Origin: Paragordius varius
Lineage: Eukaryota > Nematomorpha
DNA length: 64,000 nucleotides
Assembly (NCBI GenBank): GCA_964247055.1
Contig: OZ176057.1
Location: 4,464,001 to 4,528,000, forward strand
Reading direction: 5' to 3'
Below, one piece after another: positions 47,301 through 61,194 of this stretch; position 1 is the first letter of the stretch, and each line of letters starts with the position of its first letter. Made by a program: the position numbers and the translations under genes. The notes under the pieces are model-generated. The model had not been told where the DNA came from. It was given only the letters and a program-made list of their open reading frames with translations, and ran no database searches.

Positions 47301-47640
47301 CAATTGAAACGAACACCTAATATTAAATTCAAATTATATCAAGTTTAAACTGGTAAAATACAGACTCTTCTTGAAATATACGTCGTAAACATTAATTTTC
47401 CTATTGCATAAGCGCTTTAAAAATATTTGAGATGAGGATTTTGCATTATTATATTTGTTTTAAAAAAAATTGTAAATGTGCCTAAAAGGCTAAAGAAATC
47501 ACGTTATACTTAAATACTTTTTAAGATATTCAAATATTAAATTGCTCTAATATATAAAATTACCCCAAATCGTAATAGAGTGTTAAATTTTAACGAGAGT
47601 GTCAAAATGGACCTTATGATAAGGTTTGCTCAAATTAAAC
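42240..47640. repeat. Array of diverged dispersed repeats with paired ggggta / taccccaa blocks (family E)
   Basis: Blocks recur in both orientations: 'gggatataaaacttaccccaaa' near 43689, 'tttggggtataaaacttcccc' near 45105, 'ttggggtatctaaatatccca' near 45302 and 45846, 'ggggtagttttatatcccgg' near 47140, and 'aaaattaccccaaatcg' near 47561. Each is followed or preceded by '(t)aaaatgttaaa'-type sequence. Further blocks 'gaaacggtcc(c/t)' at 45363 and 45913 show that local segments of about 550 bp are duplicated. Nothing coding was found. Confidence 0.5.
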
Positions 47641-47978
47641 TTAAACCGATATAGCACGAAGTTTTTCATCTATGATAAATCATGATCAAAAAAATTTCCC
47701 AAAAAATTATTTTTGATTAAGCGGGTTTTTAGTATTTTAAGATAGTAAAAACGGTATAAAAACACCTTAAGATATTATAAAAATATTTTTTTTATATAAT
47801 TCAATGGTGCTGAACATTTTTGTTACATGAGTTTGTTAAATGTACAAATTTAGGATGATAATTTGTTAATAAGACATTTTACATAAAAATTAAAATTTTA
47901 AAGTAATGAATCTCATAATCAACTGAGGTAATAGATATGTAAAACATTACATAATTATTATATAAAGTTTTTTTATAA

Positions 47979-48456
47979 TATACCATTTGCATTTTAAGAA
48001 TGTCTTTAAACACTTCAATTCGGTCCTTGAACATTTCAAGTTGGTCTTTTAACTTTTTTGTTTTGTTTTTAACTTTTATCAATCAAATCGTATATCATTC
48101 ATCTATTTTATCTTTTTTAACCTATTTTCTAGTATTAAGCATAATTTTTAATCAATGAGAAACCGTATATCTTTATTAATTTCTGAAAATTATGACTTGT
48201 ATTAAAAAAATATATAAGTTTTCTGGCTATTATTAACAATTTTTTATTAAAAACATGTAAAAGTTAATATTGATAAATTGGAAAATAATTAGTTTGAAAC
48301 AAAAAAGTGGTTTTTGAATAAGAATTTTTATTTTTAAATAAATAAATATATAAAAAAATAAAAATATACGTGCAAAAATTATAGTTAAATCAAAATCTGA
48401 AAATTTTAAGGACCAACTTGAAGGTTCATGGACACTCTTGAAGGGAAAATGGTATA
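47979..48456. mobile_element. Foldback-like family A, copy 4
   Basis: Left terminus ATACCATTTGCATTTTAAG, right terminus CTTGAAGGGAAAATGGTATA. It has two or three diverged 21-bp units on the left and one on the right. The interior matches copies 1 and 5. Confidence 0.82.
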
Positions 48457-48479
48457 TCTTAAAACATTTTATTCCGCCA

Positions 48480-49530
48480 TCCTATAATACCATAAAAATC
48501 GCTTTACCGAAATTTTGCTATATTTAAATTTTTAAACAAACTACCCAAATTTCAGAAAATACGTTGTCAAAATTTGACACATATTTAACATTTTTGCTTT
48601 AGTTTAAGAAAGGTTGGCCATTTCAGGTCCACAAATTTAAGATTTTAGAAGTTCACGTCTAAATTCTTTTATAAAAATATTGCTTTACATCTTATATATA
48701 ATTAATAATCATTTTGGTGTTATTTTTGAAAAAAGCATTTGGCTTTAATTTTAATAAATATGCACAAATTTTGCCATTTTGATAGGAAGTGGTCACCACA
48801 AAAATATTGATAGCTTTCTTGCATCACCAGTAAGGCCCCAAAATCAAAAGAAAAACTCTGATCTTTTATCTATCGGAATATTTATTTTCAGGCTATTTTA
48901 TGCGGACGCCTATAAATACCGTCAAATTTATATTATTACACTGCGTCCAAAATTGGGGGGTTATATAAAAACTCATAAAATATCTCTTTTCTGATAGAAA
49001 AATATATCAGGATTATCATGGTGCTTTTAATTTTTGGCCATTACGAGTGTATAAAAAAAGTTATTTACACTTTTGTGGTATGCGCAGCATATGAGAAAAT
49101 CGAAAAATTTACGCACATTTTTTGGATAAAGTTTTTTTGTGATAAATGGTTCATTCTAAAAAATATCACTAAAATATATCATAAACTACGTATAATGCCG
49201 TTAATGCGCGATAAAAAAGTTAAATATATGCTAAATTCTAATCTCAACTAAAAATAGTTTTAATTTTAATAAAATTTAATTTTTAGTACAATTTTGTAGA
49301 AGCTTACCTTATTAGGAATGATGGAAAGTACCTTTTATATATTATTTATAAAAACACTATTTCTATATAATTGAATCATGTGGATTTCTATTGTTTCAGA
49401 ATTTAAATTTAAAGATTTGTTTATATCAAAATTATACAATTCTAGCAAAAAGGCAATAAATTTGATATAAATTTGAAGAACGAATATTTTAATCAAATTC
49501 TGAGGTGATAGAAATGTTCAGCATCATTGA
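48480..49530. repeat. Copy of dispersed repeat family D
   Basis: It contains 'caggattatcatggtgcttttaatttttggcc' near 49007 and 'gaggtgatagaaatgttcagcatcattga' near 49502, directly beside family A copy 5, which has inserted right after this block. Confidence 0.55.
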
Positions 49531-49532
49531 AT

Positions 49533-50143
49533 ATATACCATTTGCACTTCAAGAGTGTCCTTGAACACTTCAAGTTGGTCCTTAAAATTTATAAATTTTG
49601 ATTTAACCATAATTTTTGCATTTATTTTTTTATTTTATTATTTATTAACCTAATTTTCTTTATTTATTATATATTTATTCATTTAAAAATATTTTTTTTT
49701 TTGAAAAACCACTTTTTTGTTTCAAACTATATTTTTTCAATTGAACAAAATTATTGACTTTTAAATGTTTTTAATGAAAAATTTAATTAATAACCCAGAA
49801 AACTTATATATTTTTTCATTTCGTGTTATATCTTATAAATATCTAAATTTATTTTAAGAAATTAATAAAGATATACGGTTTTCAAAGATTAAAAGTTGAT
49901 ATCGATTTAAAATTTATGTTAAATAATAGAAAATAGGTTAAAAACAATAAAATAGACGAATTATTTTCGATTTGATTGATAAAAGTTAATAACAAAACAA
50001 AAAAGTCAAAGGACCAACTTGAATTGTTCAAGGACCGACTTGAATTGTTCAAGGACCAACTTGAATTGTTCAAGGACCAACTTGAACTGTTCAAGGACCA
50101 ACTTGAACTGTTCAAGGACACTCTTGAAGTGCAAATGATATAT
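49533..50143. mobile_element. Foldback-like family A, copy 5 (best subrepeats)
   Basis: The left terminus is ATATACCATTTGCACTTCAAG. The right arm (about 50008-50135) is a clean array of five to six 21-bp units of the form 'aaggaccaacttgaa(t/c)tgttc', ending CTTGAAGTGCAAATG. Units within the array are nearly identical to each other, more than between copies, suggesting recent local expansion or conversion. A minus-strand ORF of repeating WSLNNSS is the translation of these units. Confidence 0.9.
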
Positions 50144-50279
50144 ATATAAAAAAGGTTTTCATGATATCGAAAAGCGATTTTATACCGTTTCCATATTTTT
50201 TGAAATGAAGTATTCACGAAATTTTATTCAAAAAAATGTGCGCATGATTTTGATGATATGGAGGACCTATTACAAAAAT

Positions 50280-51342
50280 CTTTTATCGATTAGAAAAAGT
50301 GCCATATTTAATAATTTACCTTTGTAACCTTATCAAAAAATTGATTAACATAATGTGCGCTGTTTTCACGATTTTTCGTTTCGAGCAATTATTGAAGGTA
50401 ATTTGGCTTTTTTAAACTTAATTAGCTTTCCTCTTTTTTTCCTAATTTACATGATGGATTAGTTTGATGCTCCAGACAATTTTGTAAATAAATTATAGTT
50501 TTGAAAGTTTTTTAAGGTAAAATTTAATTTTCAAACATTATTCTCACGTATTAGATAAAAAAGCTTATATTTTTAACAGTTTGTGACTTAAAATTCGGAC
50601 AGCTCCAAAATGCGATTGAAACGGACAGCTGAAATTAAATCAAAATATATCAAGTTCTTGCTGGTAAAATGTAGCCTGAAAGCTTTTTAACCTTAATTAT
50701 TTACGTTTAACCATAATATACATTTATTTGCCGTAAGCGATTAAAAAAATAGAAAAAAATGACGGCAAAAAAAGAGACGAGGATTTTTTTCCAATTTTTT
50801 TAAAAAAATATTTTTTGTATTATGCGCCTACAGGCTAAAATAAGTATATAATTCGGCTTAATACTTTAGATACTTTTTAAAATATTCAAATTATAAATTT
50901 TGGGATAGAAAACTACCCCAAGAGGTAATGGAGTGTTAAAACAGTCGGAGCAGTACAAAATCAAAGTTGGTTCAACAAAAACATAATTTAGAAATATTTT
51001 TCTTAAGGATATTCTTCTACATCATAATACATTTGTGTTCCCAGAATACAAATCCATTTTATTAAGAGCAAATACTTTTAAAATTAGATATATCCGAACA
51101 GTCAAATTTTATAAATAATATACCTGCTTAAGTTTCATTAACGAATTTACAATAAATAATAAAAAAGTAAAATTAATAAAATTATCACCGAAACTTTTTG
51201 CTACAAAATGTTTGTAGTTTTTAAAATCTTCCAATAAAGATTATACTTAATGGATAAAGTTAGTATTAAATGTTTTTCTCGAACATTACAATGCATTGGA
51301 TATCGGGGGAGGGATATAAAAACTTTTCTAAATATATATAAA
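50280..51342. repeat. Dispersed repeat fragments (families D and E), otherwise nothing seen
   Basis: Family E blocks occur near 50900-50945 ('gggatagaaaactaccccaag'). The stretch resembles 47140-47640 in order ('ttattctcacgtattagataaaaaagctta' near 50541 and a similar phrase near 47225), so it is a diverged duplicate of that region. Confidence 0.45.
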
Positions 51343-52586
51343 CACTGTGTGCAAAAAGAGGGTCATTTTGATTTAACGAAAAATTTTTTTTTCATGAGAT
51401 AGCTTATGACCAGCGTATTCATTTGCCGCAAAAAATTTTATCTGTTGACAACCTATTTTGAAATATTGAGAGAAAATCGAAATCGGGATAAAAGTGAAAA
51501 TTAAGGATAATTAAGCATAATTCAAAATATAATGATAAAATTTGAAATATTATGGTTTATTATCATTTTAGGAGATATTTTCAATATATAAATAGCCTAA
51601 AATCATATAGTTAGGGTTTCTATAAAATTTCAGATCAAAAGATGGCGTTTTTCTTTTATCACACTTAAAAGACAAAAAAATTAATGAAACTATAATTACC
51701 TAAACTCACTATTAAAATCTTAACATTCATATTTTATTCAGTAAAATAAACTTCACTATCAAAATAAAACCAAAAATATTGTTTTTTCTTTTTGCATTTT
51801 TTTGTCAGTTGGTTTATGAGTGTATAAAAAATTTATACTGTTTATTTTGGAATCTCACATGATTAGGAATTATTAAGTATATAATATATGCAAAATAGGA
51901 TTTAAAAGTAGTGGATCAACCAAAAAATCCTTACAATTTCCTGTTACAAGTCTGTTTTATGACAAATTAATATATGTATTGGGATTTGTACGGATTGTTG
52001 GTTGATATTCCACTAATTTTTAATCCTATTTTGCATAAATTATATACTTAATAATTCCTAATCATGTGAGAATCCAAAATAAAACAGTATAAATTTTTTA
52101 TACACTCATAAACCAACTGACAAAAAAATGCAAAAAGAAAAAACAATATTTTTGGTTTTGTTTTGATATTGAAGTTTATTTTACTGAATAAAATATGAAT
52201 GTTTAGATTTTAATAGTGAGTTTAGGTAGTAAATTATTTAAAAAAATTATTTAAATATATTCATAAAATTTATTTTGTCTTTTAAGTGTGATAAAAGAAA
52301 AACGCCATCTTTTGACCTGAAATTTTATAGAAACCTAATATGATTTTAGGCTATTTATACATTGAAAATATCTCCTAAAATGATAATAAACCATAATATT
52401 TCAAATTTTATCAATATATTTTGAATTATCCTTAATTTTCACTTTTTTCCCGATTTCGATTTTCTCTCAATATTTCAAAAACTAGGTTGTCAACAAATAA
52501 AAATTTTTGCGGCAAATGAATACGCTGGTCATAAGCAATCTCATGAAAAAAAATTTTTTTCGTTAAAAATTTTTTTGCACACAGTG
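51343..52586. mobile_element. Palindromic non-autonomous DNA transposon, 1.24 kb
   Basis: Termini CACTGTGTGCAAAAA and its inverse begin arms of about 550 bp that match base for base over long stretches, for example 'cataaaccaactgac' near 52125 against its inverse near 51820. The 150-bp centre around 51900-52030 is also partly self-complementary. No ORF is present. Flanks are TA-rich, so a TA target cannot be verified. A diverged relative lies at 55018-56075. Confidence 0.85.
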
Positions 52587-52589
52587 TAT

Positions 52590-53400
52590 ATATATTTTAA
52601 GATAGGAACATATATATCAGGATTATTATAGTGCTTTTGGTTTTTGAGAAAATGCATATTTAAAAATTCAATTTATATCAATTTTGTTAAAGCGTACTTC
52701 TTATTATTTTACGGTATGGTGAAAATAAACGCTTTAAGACAATATAAAAACATTTAATTATACATACTCAGAATTTTGATTTAAATATTCAATCCGTCTT
52801 AATAATCATGTTAAATATAAATTGATTTATAAAACTCACAGCAAACAAAGCATCATTGAATCTAGATAAAGTGTTTTTATAATTTCTTAAAACATTTTAT
52901 ACCCTTATCACTATGCTTAAAAATTACCATAAAACTGGCTTCACCAAAATTTTGCTAAAGATTATATTTTTTAACAATCCATTTGTTTTTATCTTGCATC
53001 GGCATTTTTGCGTTTATTTTATACGAACTAGCCCATTTCAGAAAGGCGAAATTGGGAGTTTTGCATTACACATCTAAAAATTAAAATTTTTATAAAAAAA
53101 GTTTTATATAACAAAATGTGCACAATTCCCATTTTCCGATATGGAGCAATTACTCCATAATAGTGTAAATAACATCCATAAAACTCGTAAGGCCCAAAAT
53201 CAAAAGCACCATAAAATACATTTACTTACAGAAGATATATTTGCATCAGGTTTGTGTCGAAACTGTTATTGCATTGATAAAAAATGAAAGCTTTTTTATG
53301 CAATTTGGCATTTTAAAAAAGTTATTGCACTAAAAGGATCGAGAATGCCTATTTTTAAATTTTGCCTAATATCTAAAATTCTTTTCAAAAAATTTGAATT
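52590..53400. repeat. Copy of dispersed repeat family D
   Basis: 'caggattattatagtgcttttggttttt' near 52619, 'cattgaatctagataaagtg' near 52853, and 'gcccaaaatcaaaagcaccata' near 53190 (inverse of the first) show a palindromic family D unit. Confidence 0.5.
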
Positions 53401-53732
53401 TAAAACCCACGAGTACCAAATTAACTCATCGTATAATGAAATGTTATTAATTAAATAGATATACGTTAAAAATATGTAGTGGTTAATAAACTTTATTTAT
53501 TATCATGTTCTAACAAGAAAATTATGGTGAATATACATTTATTTTCATTTACCATAACACTTCGAAACATCAATTGATTATTATCGATTTTAATTGTCTT
53601 TTCAAAATGGTATCACTTTATATTTGAGTTAACCCCATCCATTAAATCTCATTTTGAAAATTTAATTAACACTACTATTTACATTGAAATACTCCAATTT
53701 TATAGATAATCAATGACGAACTATAACAACCC

Positions 53733-54431
53733 ATGATGTTGGTCCAAGAAATAAATAATGAACATGCTAAAAACGCCCTACGTATGCTAAATGTAAAATC
53801 GTGTCGCATCCATCTACAAAGGGATCAACGGATTGCAAAATTGTTGGCTATTCAACAAAAATTTTTACGATTACCACATCTGCATGTGTTCGATGATAAT
53901 AGCTCACTTCCCATTCCTCTAACATACGATTTTGATTACGATAAGAATCATGATTTTTATGATGATTTATCAACACCACTCAATGTTGGAAACGAAGTGG
54001 GTGATAATGGTAAGCTTTGTTGTTGCATCAACCAAAAACTAAAACCCTTTTGCCGACTAGGATGTGTTTGCAAAAGCTTGCAAAATGGATGGAATGAACG
54101 GAAACCACATTGTCGAAGGGAACAATGTATGTTTGGATGCCTTTGTAGCCGAGACAAACTCATAAAAAGCATACAACACGATGACAAATTTGACACGATA
54201 ATCCCATCTAAACGGCCTCGAGTTACTACGCAATTTTTTAATCCATCGCCCAAAGCTCCCCCAATCTCGAAAAAAGCGGCCCGAAAAATTTGCTCAAAAA
54301 ACGACACAATATATCGAAATGATAATACTAATAATTTTAATTTTGCTGCTAAACATTTAAACTCCCCTATAAACAATAATAATACAACAACAAAGGGTTT
54401 AACGCCATACTTTTCCTTACAATGTCATTAG
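53733..54431 (+). CDS. Cysteine-rich protein resembling the conserved block of MGA-type transcription factors (232 aa)
   Basis: The ORF starts at a double Met; an in-frame TAA lies 9 nt upstream, so it either starts here or at a nearby splice acceptor I cannot see. Residues 12-50 look helical and basic. Residues 96-138 form a cysteine-rich module: KLCCCINQ, FCRLGCVC and HCRREQCMFGCLC. This spacing of Cys and His resembles, from memory, a conserved uncharacterised domain of MGA (MAX-associated T-box/bHLH-Zip repressor); the T-box and bHLH-Zip are absent. The C terminus is Asn/Lys-rich. A polyadenylation signal lies 56 nt after the stop. It is more codon-like and less A/T-rich than its surroundings. 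It may be the last exon of a longer gene, an intronless gene, or a retrocopy. Confidence 0.7.
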   Translation: MMLVQEINNEHAKNALRMLNVKSCRIHLQRDQRIAKLLAIQQKFLRLPHLHVFDDNSSLPIPLTYDFDYDKNHDFYDDLSTPLNVGNEVGDNGKLCCCINQKLKPFCRLGCVCKSLQNGWNERKPHCRREQCMFGCLCSRDKLIKSIQHDDKFDTIIPSKRPRVTTQFFNPSPKAPPISKKAARKICSKNDTIYRNDNTNNFNFAAKHLNSPINNNNTTTKGLTPYFSLQCH

Positions 54432-54486
54432 AAAACACCAAACAAACATAATTACATTTTGTATTTATTATAATATTATATAGAAT

Positions 54487-54492
54487 AATAAA
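54487..54492 (+). terminator. Polyadenylation signal AATAAA for the MGA-like ORF
   Basis: The canonical hexamer lies 56 nt downstream of the stop codon of the ORF ending at 54431. In A/T-rich sequence such hexamers are common, so only the position supports it. Confidence 0.5.
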
Positions 54493-54499
54493 TTTTTAT

Positions 54500-55017
54500 A
54501 AATATCAACTATTGATGATGATGGATATCCCTTACTTTGGATACAAACACTGGGGCACTTGAGACAGCTTGGACTGTGGCATTCTGTTGTTAGATACCTG
54601 TGCAAGTTCAAACATTGATTCTGCTTTTATTTTTTAATCTGATCTATGTATTGTAGCTTGGCCCTTGTTTTCACCCCCTTCAATTAGGCCCAACAGCATA
54701 TTTTTAATCATTTGGTTCTTTCATTGTTCTTAAAGAGTTATTACAACCAAAATTAAAAATCAATACTTCTAAATACTTGATTTTTTTCAAAAGATATTTG
54801 GTCCTTATTGTAATTTTTAAATGGCTTATTTTTCAAAATTTTAAATAAACTTATATAGCAATAATAGAAATATAAATATTGTTAGAGGCATTAATGGTAT
54901 ATCTATTAGCCAATAAATCGTGTTAAAAATGATGTAAGCCTTTATATATAAAATGAATTTTTTGATAATTTGCTCCAAAGCGGAAGTTGCGTATAATTTT
55001 TTATAAAACATCCATTA
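54500..55017. other. Non-coding, partly moderate complexity
   Basis: 54510-54720 is of mixed composition ('cactggggcacttgagacagc') with no stable ORF; it could be UTR or an old repeat. The remainder is A/T-rich with nothing recognised. Confidence 0.4.
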
Positions 55018-56075
55018 TAACTGTGAAAAAAGAGGCTAATTTTTTTAACAAAAATTTTTTTATATCAGATAGCATATAACTAGCGAATTCGATTGCCGCA
55101 CAAATATTTTTTGACGACCTAGTTTTTTAAATGAGAGATAATCGAAATAAATCCCAGTAAAAATATTATGTGTTATAACAAATCTACTGAAAGATGTACG
55201 GATTATTGGTTGATATTCCAGTATTTTTAAATCTTATTTTTTATACTTTATGGTTCCCGCTCATGTAAAATTCAAAAACACTAAATTTATTATACACTCA
55301 TAAAACCAGATGATAAAAAAAATAAAAAACGGTGTATTTCTAGTTTTATGTTGATTTATTTTTAGTGTATAAAATATGAATGTTAGGATTTTAAAAGTTA
55401 GTTTGTTTAGTAATATGAAATTATTTTAATAAAGATTTATCAAAAATTATATTAAGAAAAAAACAAGATTTTTTGATCTGAGTTTTTCAAAAACCCTAAC
55501 AGTTAGGGTTTTTGATGCAAGTTTATCCTAAATACAAAAATGTAATGCAATAAAAATTCCAAAATAGAAAAGAAAATAGAATACAGTAACAGAAACAACT
55601 TGTGCCAAAATTTTAAAACAATTTTAATGTAGGAAAATTTTTCTACTTTCAAATTGGATAAAAAATAAAAAATACCAAAATTAAAATAAAGAAAATAAAT
55701 TAATATTATATAAGGGTAAATTTGTTTTTATGTGTATTTTAAAAATTATCAATAAAAAAAATAATTTAAGTATCAATATGGTCATAGGGCAATTTTAAAG
55801 AGCTCTTGGGGCCGCATGCGGCCCGCGGGCCGCGGTTTGAGTATCACTGCCCTAACTACTTGATTTACTATTTATAAATTTTATTATCTGATAAAATGAT
55901 AAATCTTAATATAGAAAGTTTATCATTTTTTAATTATGCTTAAGTTTTAACTTTTTGCCCAGTTTCGATTTCTCGATTATAAAAAAACTAGATCGTCAAC
56001 GAACAAAAATTTTTGCGGGAAATGAAATCGTTAGTTAAAGCTTTCTCATGAAAAAAAATTTTTTTGCACACAGTG
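55018..56075. mobile_element. Second, diverged copy of the palindromic element, with a nested hAT fragment
   Basis: The left end (TAACTGTGAAAAAAGAGGC) and right end (TTTTTTTGCACACAGTG) match the copy at 51343-52586, as do inner blocks such as 'tatgaatgttaggattttaaaagttagttt' near 55375. The right arm is interrupted at about 55500-55857 by foreign sequence (next entry). Confidence 0.72.
55500..55857. mobile_element. hAT-like insertion with very G/C-rich terminus
   Basis: The right end reads GCATGCGGCCCGCGGGCCGC followed by GGTTTGAGTATCACTG, a style of terminus seen in hAT MITEs. The flanks ccctaaca (left) and ccctaact (right) agree at 7 of 8 bases, suggesting an 8-bp target duplication. The left terminus does not match the right well and may be truncated. 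The G/C-rich stretch is extreme for this window. Confidence 0.6.
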
Positions 56076-57201
56076 TAATATATATTAGATATTTGTAAAT
56101 ATATTATTCCGCTTTGGTGCAAATTATTAAACAATTTATTTTTTATATGTGCAAAATAACTTTGTTACCATATTAGGTACCGCATAAAGATACAGTAAAA
56201 ACTAAAATTATACAGACAAAACGTAAAAATATAAAGACAAATATTTTTTTCAAAAGACAGCCAACAATACTTTTAGAATCTAATTTTTCTATATAACTTA
56301 TATAATTATTGTAAAATAAATAATTTATTTTTCTACCAATATACGTATCAATTTCCCACTTGTGCGATTATAAACAATAATTTATTCAAATAAATCAATA
56401 TTTTGAAAGTATGGTTGACTTTAAAAAAATATTTTCCCATATATTATTACGTTTTGTCCGTATGTAATTTTTACTGTAAGTTTTTATGCCGAATTGGACC
56501 TTCTAAATAAATGTAAAATCTTTATAGTTACATTTTTATTTAGGATTATTCTTATTAATTACAAATAATATTTGACGGGTTTACATCTATTGTTTTTCAT
56601 TTCATTTGATCAGATGTGCGATGAAAATGCGATTTTGGAGTTAGGCTAATTGCATACAAATTAAAATCACTTTTTCCCAGATCGCACTAAACATTTCGAT
56701 ATTCATTATCCTAAAGCATTTAGCTAACGAATGATATATGGATAAAAAACATTTATTTTTGGTTCTTATTCTTAAAAACGCACCAAAAATTTATAGTAAT
56801 GAAAAGTTAAATTTGGATTAAACAAAAAAATTAATTTTTAGCTTTATAACTATTGCATTTTTCTTATATAGTATCCCATTTCTACATATATTTTGACATA
56901 TTTATTTATGGAAAAATTAATAAATTAAAATTATAAAACACGTAAAAATAAAAAGATAAATATTTTTTTTCCAAGGTTCAACAATATTTTTTAAACCATG
57001 ATTTTTTAACTATAACTCATGGTTTAATTCTCAAAATCAAACAGTAAATTAATAACGCGCATATAAATTTTAAAATCGTAATTAGATAGTCTATGTATGA
57101 AATATCGAGATTTAAAAAATGATTTTATTTAAAAATAATTGCCTTTTAGTTTTTACCTCTTGTCTGTATAAATTTAATTTTTTTTGCAACTGTCCTATCA
57201 G
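56076..57201. other. AT-rich, old repeats only
   Basis: It includes an 'aaacgtaaaaatataaagacaaata' block near 56219 also seen near 4918, 5143 and 56940, indicating another dispersed repeat. No gene was found. Confidence 0.45.
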
Positions 57202-57423
57202 GCTGTGGAGTATCGACCGGTCAGAATTCTGCGCTTCGCTAATGAATGCACTAATGCTGATATTGTACAAAATAATAAATCCAATCAAATTGCTTTTATT
57301 AGTGTTAATTTTTATATAAAGCAGTGTATAATGTTGGCTTCGACAAAAGTTACCGGAAAACCTGTAGGCCTATACAAATATAAAATAGGAAAATGCATTC
57401 TTAATGAATTTGGTTTTTTATAA
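57202..57423 (+). CDS. Orphan exon-like ORF (73 codons plus stop), unknown
   Basis: A good pyrimidine tract and acceptor (gcaactgtcctatcag) precede an open frame starting AVEYRPVRILRFANEC and ending with CILNEFGFL before TAA. No Met is in frame at its start, so it would be a terminal exon in phase 0. G/C content drops towards the 3' end. The middle segment includes STKVTGKPVGLYKYK. I recognise no family. It may equally be a fragment of an old transposon. Confidence 0.4.
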   Translation, partial: AVEYRPVRILRFANECTNADIVQNNKSNQIAFISVNFYIKQCIMLASTKVTGKPVGLYKYKIGKCILNEFGFL

Positions 57424-58536
57424 AGCCAAAAATTATAGTCAAGAATTTAATGCACAAAGACCGAATAAGCCAGCAAACGGAAAATTGCATTTGTCTATTT
57501 TTAGGATTTTCACATATAACAAAATTTTTTAAATAAATTTCATGTCAATTTTTATATTTAAATCATTATGAATAATCATGGTGGAACAAAAAATGAATTA
57601 TTCGCTATCCATTATCATTAAATAAATAATTTACTCTTTTTTAGCAATTTTAGAAATAATTTATCGATTTAATTAGAGAATAATTTCAGAAAGAAATAAT
57701 TAGCCGAGCTAAAATATAATCCCAATTTTAGAGTTTCAAGAAACAATGTTAATAAATATGGTGTCTTAACAGTATTTTTTTATAAAAAATTTTTAGTCTA
57801 TTAAACATTTGACAAAATCACATATGATTAAAACATGATTGAATTGAAATCTAAGCTTGCCCATTTACGTATTATAAAAACATCTCCTGAAAACCTGAAT
57901 CAACCGAAGAAAATTCTACACATAGGAAACAATATATCATGATTTATATTTGATACAATAATAAAATATACATATGATATATTATGACAGCTTTTCCAGA
58001 AAATCCCAAAATTTTTGGAAGTTTAGCAATTCAAGATTCAGATACATACATTTAACCCAATAGAGAAGTTAATTTGGTTATAAATTTATAAAAAAAAAAG
58101 GTTATTTGATAAGTTTTCCCATGATTGAGCAATTTAATATTATGCGCATATATTGGCATATTAGAGTTTATGTCATCGGATTTCAGGGAAAAAAACGTAC
58201 CTCTAACTTAATTTAAGCGGTTTCACCGGTAAAATTTTTGTAAAACTTCCTAAAATACTGCCTCAAGAAAAATCTATCATGTTCCATATATAGATGAAAA
58301 CTTGAATGATATACCCTTTATATTTATAATGGTTCAGTTTAAATGCAGACAAATATGTTAAAGGTGTATATATTTAATTAAACTTGATAGCAATCATATA
58401 AAACACAAGTATACACTTACATGTATGTATAATATGTAAGTGTGATTGAATAAATTGTACCAAAACATAAAATTATATTATTTAAGCTATGGAGAAAAAA
58501 ATCAATCAATCAATAAGAAAAAATTAGATATTGTGT
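57424..58536. other. Gene-free stretch with probable 3' UTR of ATP synthase alpha at its right edge
   Basis: It is A/T-rich with no repeats recognised. The 3' end of the minus-strand ATP synthase transcript should lie within the last few hundred bases before 58537, but no single clear polyadenylation signal could be chosen. Confidence 0.4.
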
Positions 58537-61064
<2,528 letters not shown>

Positions 61065-61194
61065 TTAAAATAAATTATAGACATATGTTTGTTATGTAAG
61101 GGGGAAGGGAGGGAAAGAAGGCAATTTTGAATCAAAAAATGATAGAAATAAAGTTAAATACTAAAATGGGTTTTTATAAAAATTTAATTTAAAA

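Noticed and set aside
49882..50217. Minus-strand ORF with repeating WSLNNSS
   Set aside because: It is simply the translation of the 21-bp units of family A copy 5. The similar ORFs at 10556-10744, 11164-11352 and 19030-19266 have the same cause.
53957..54376. 139-aa minus-strand ORF
   Set aside because: It is antisense to the cysteine-rich MGA-like ORF, which has the better motif support.
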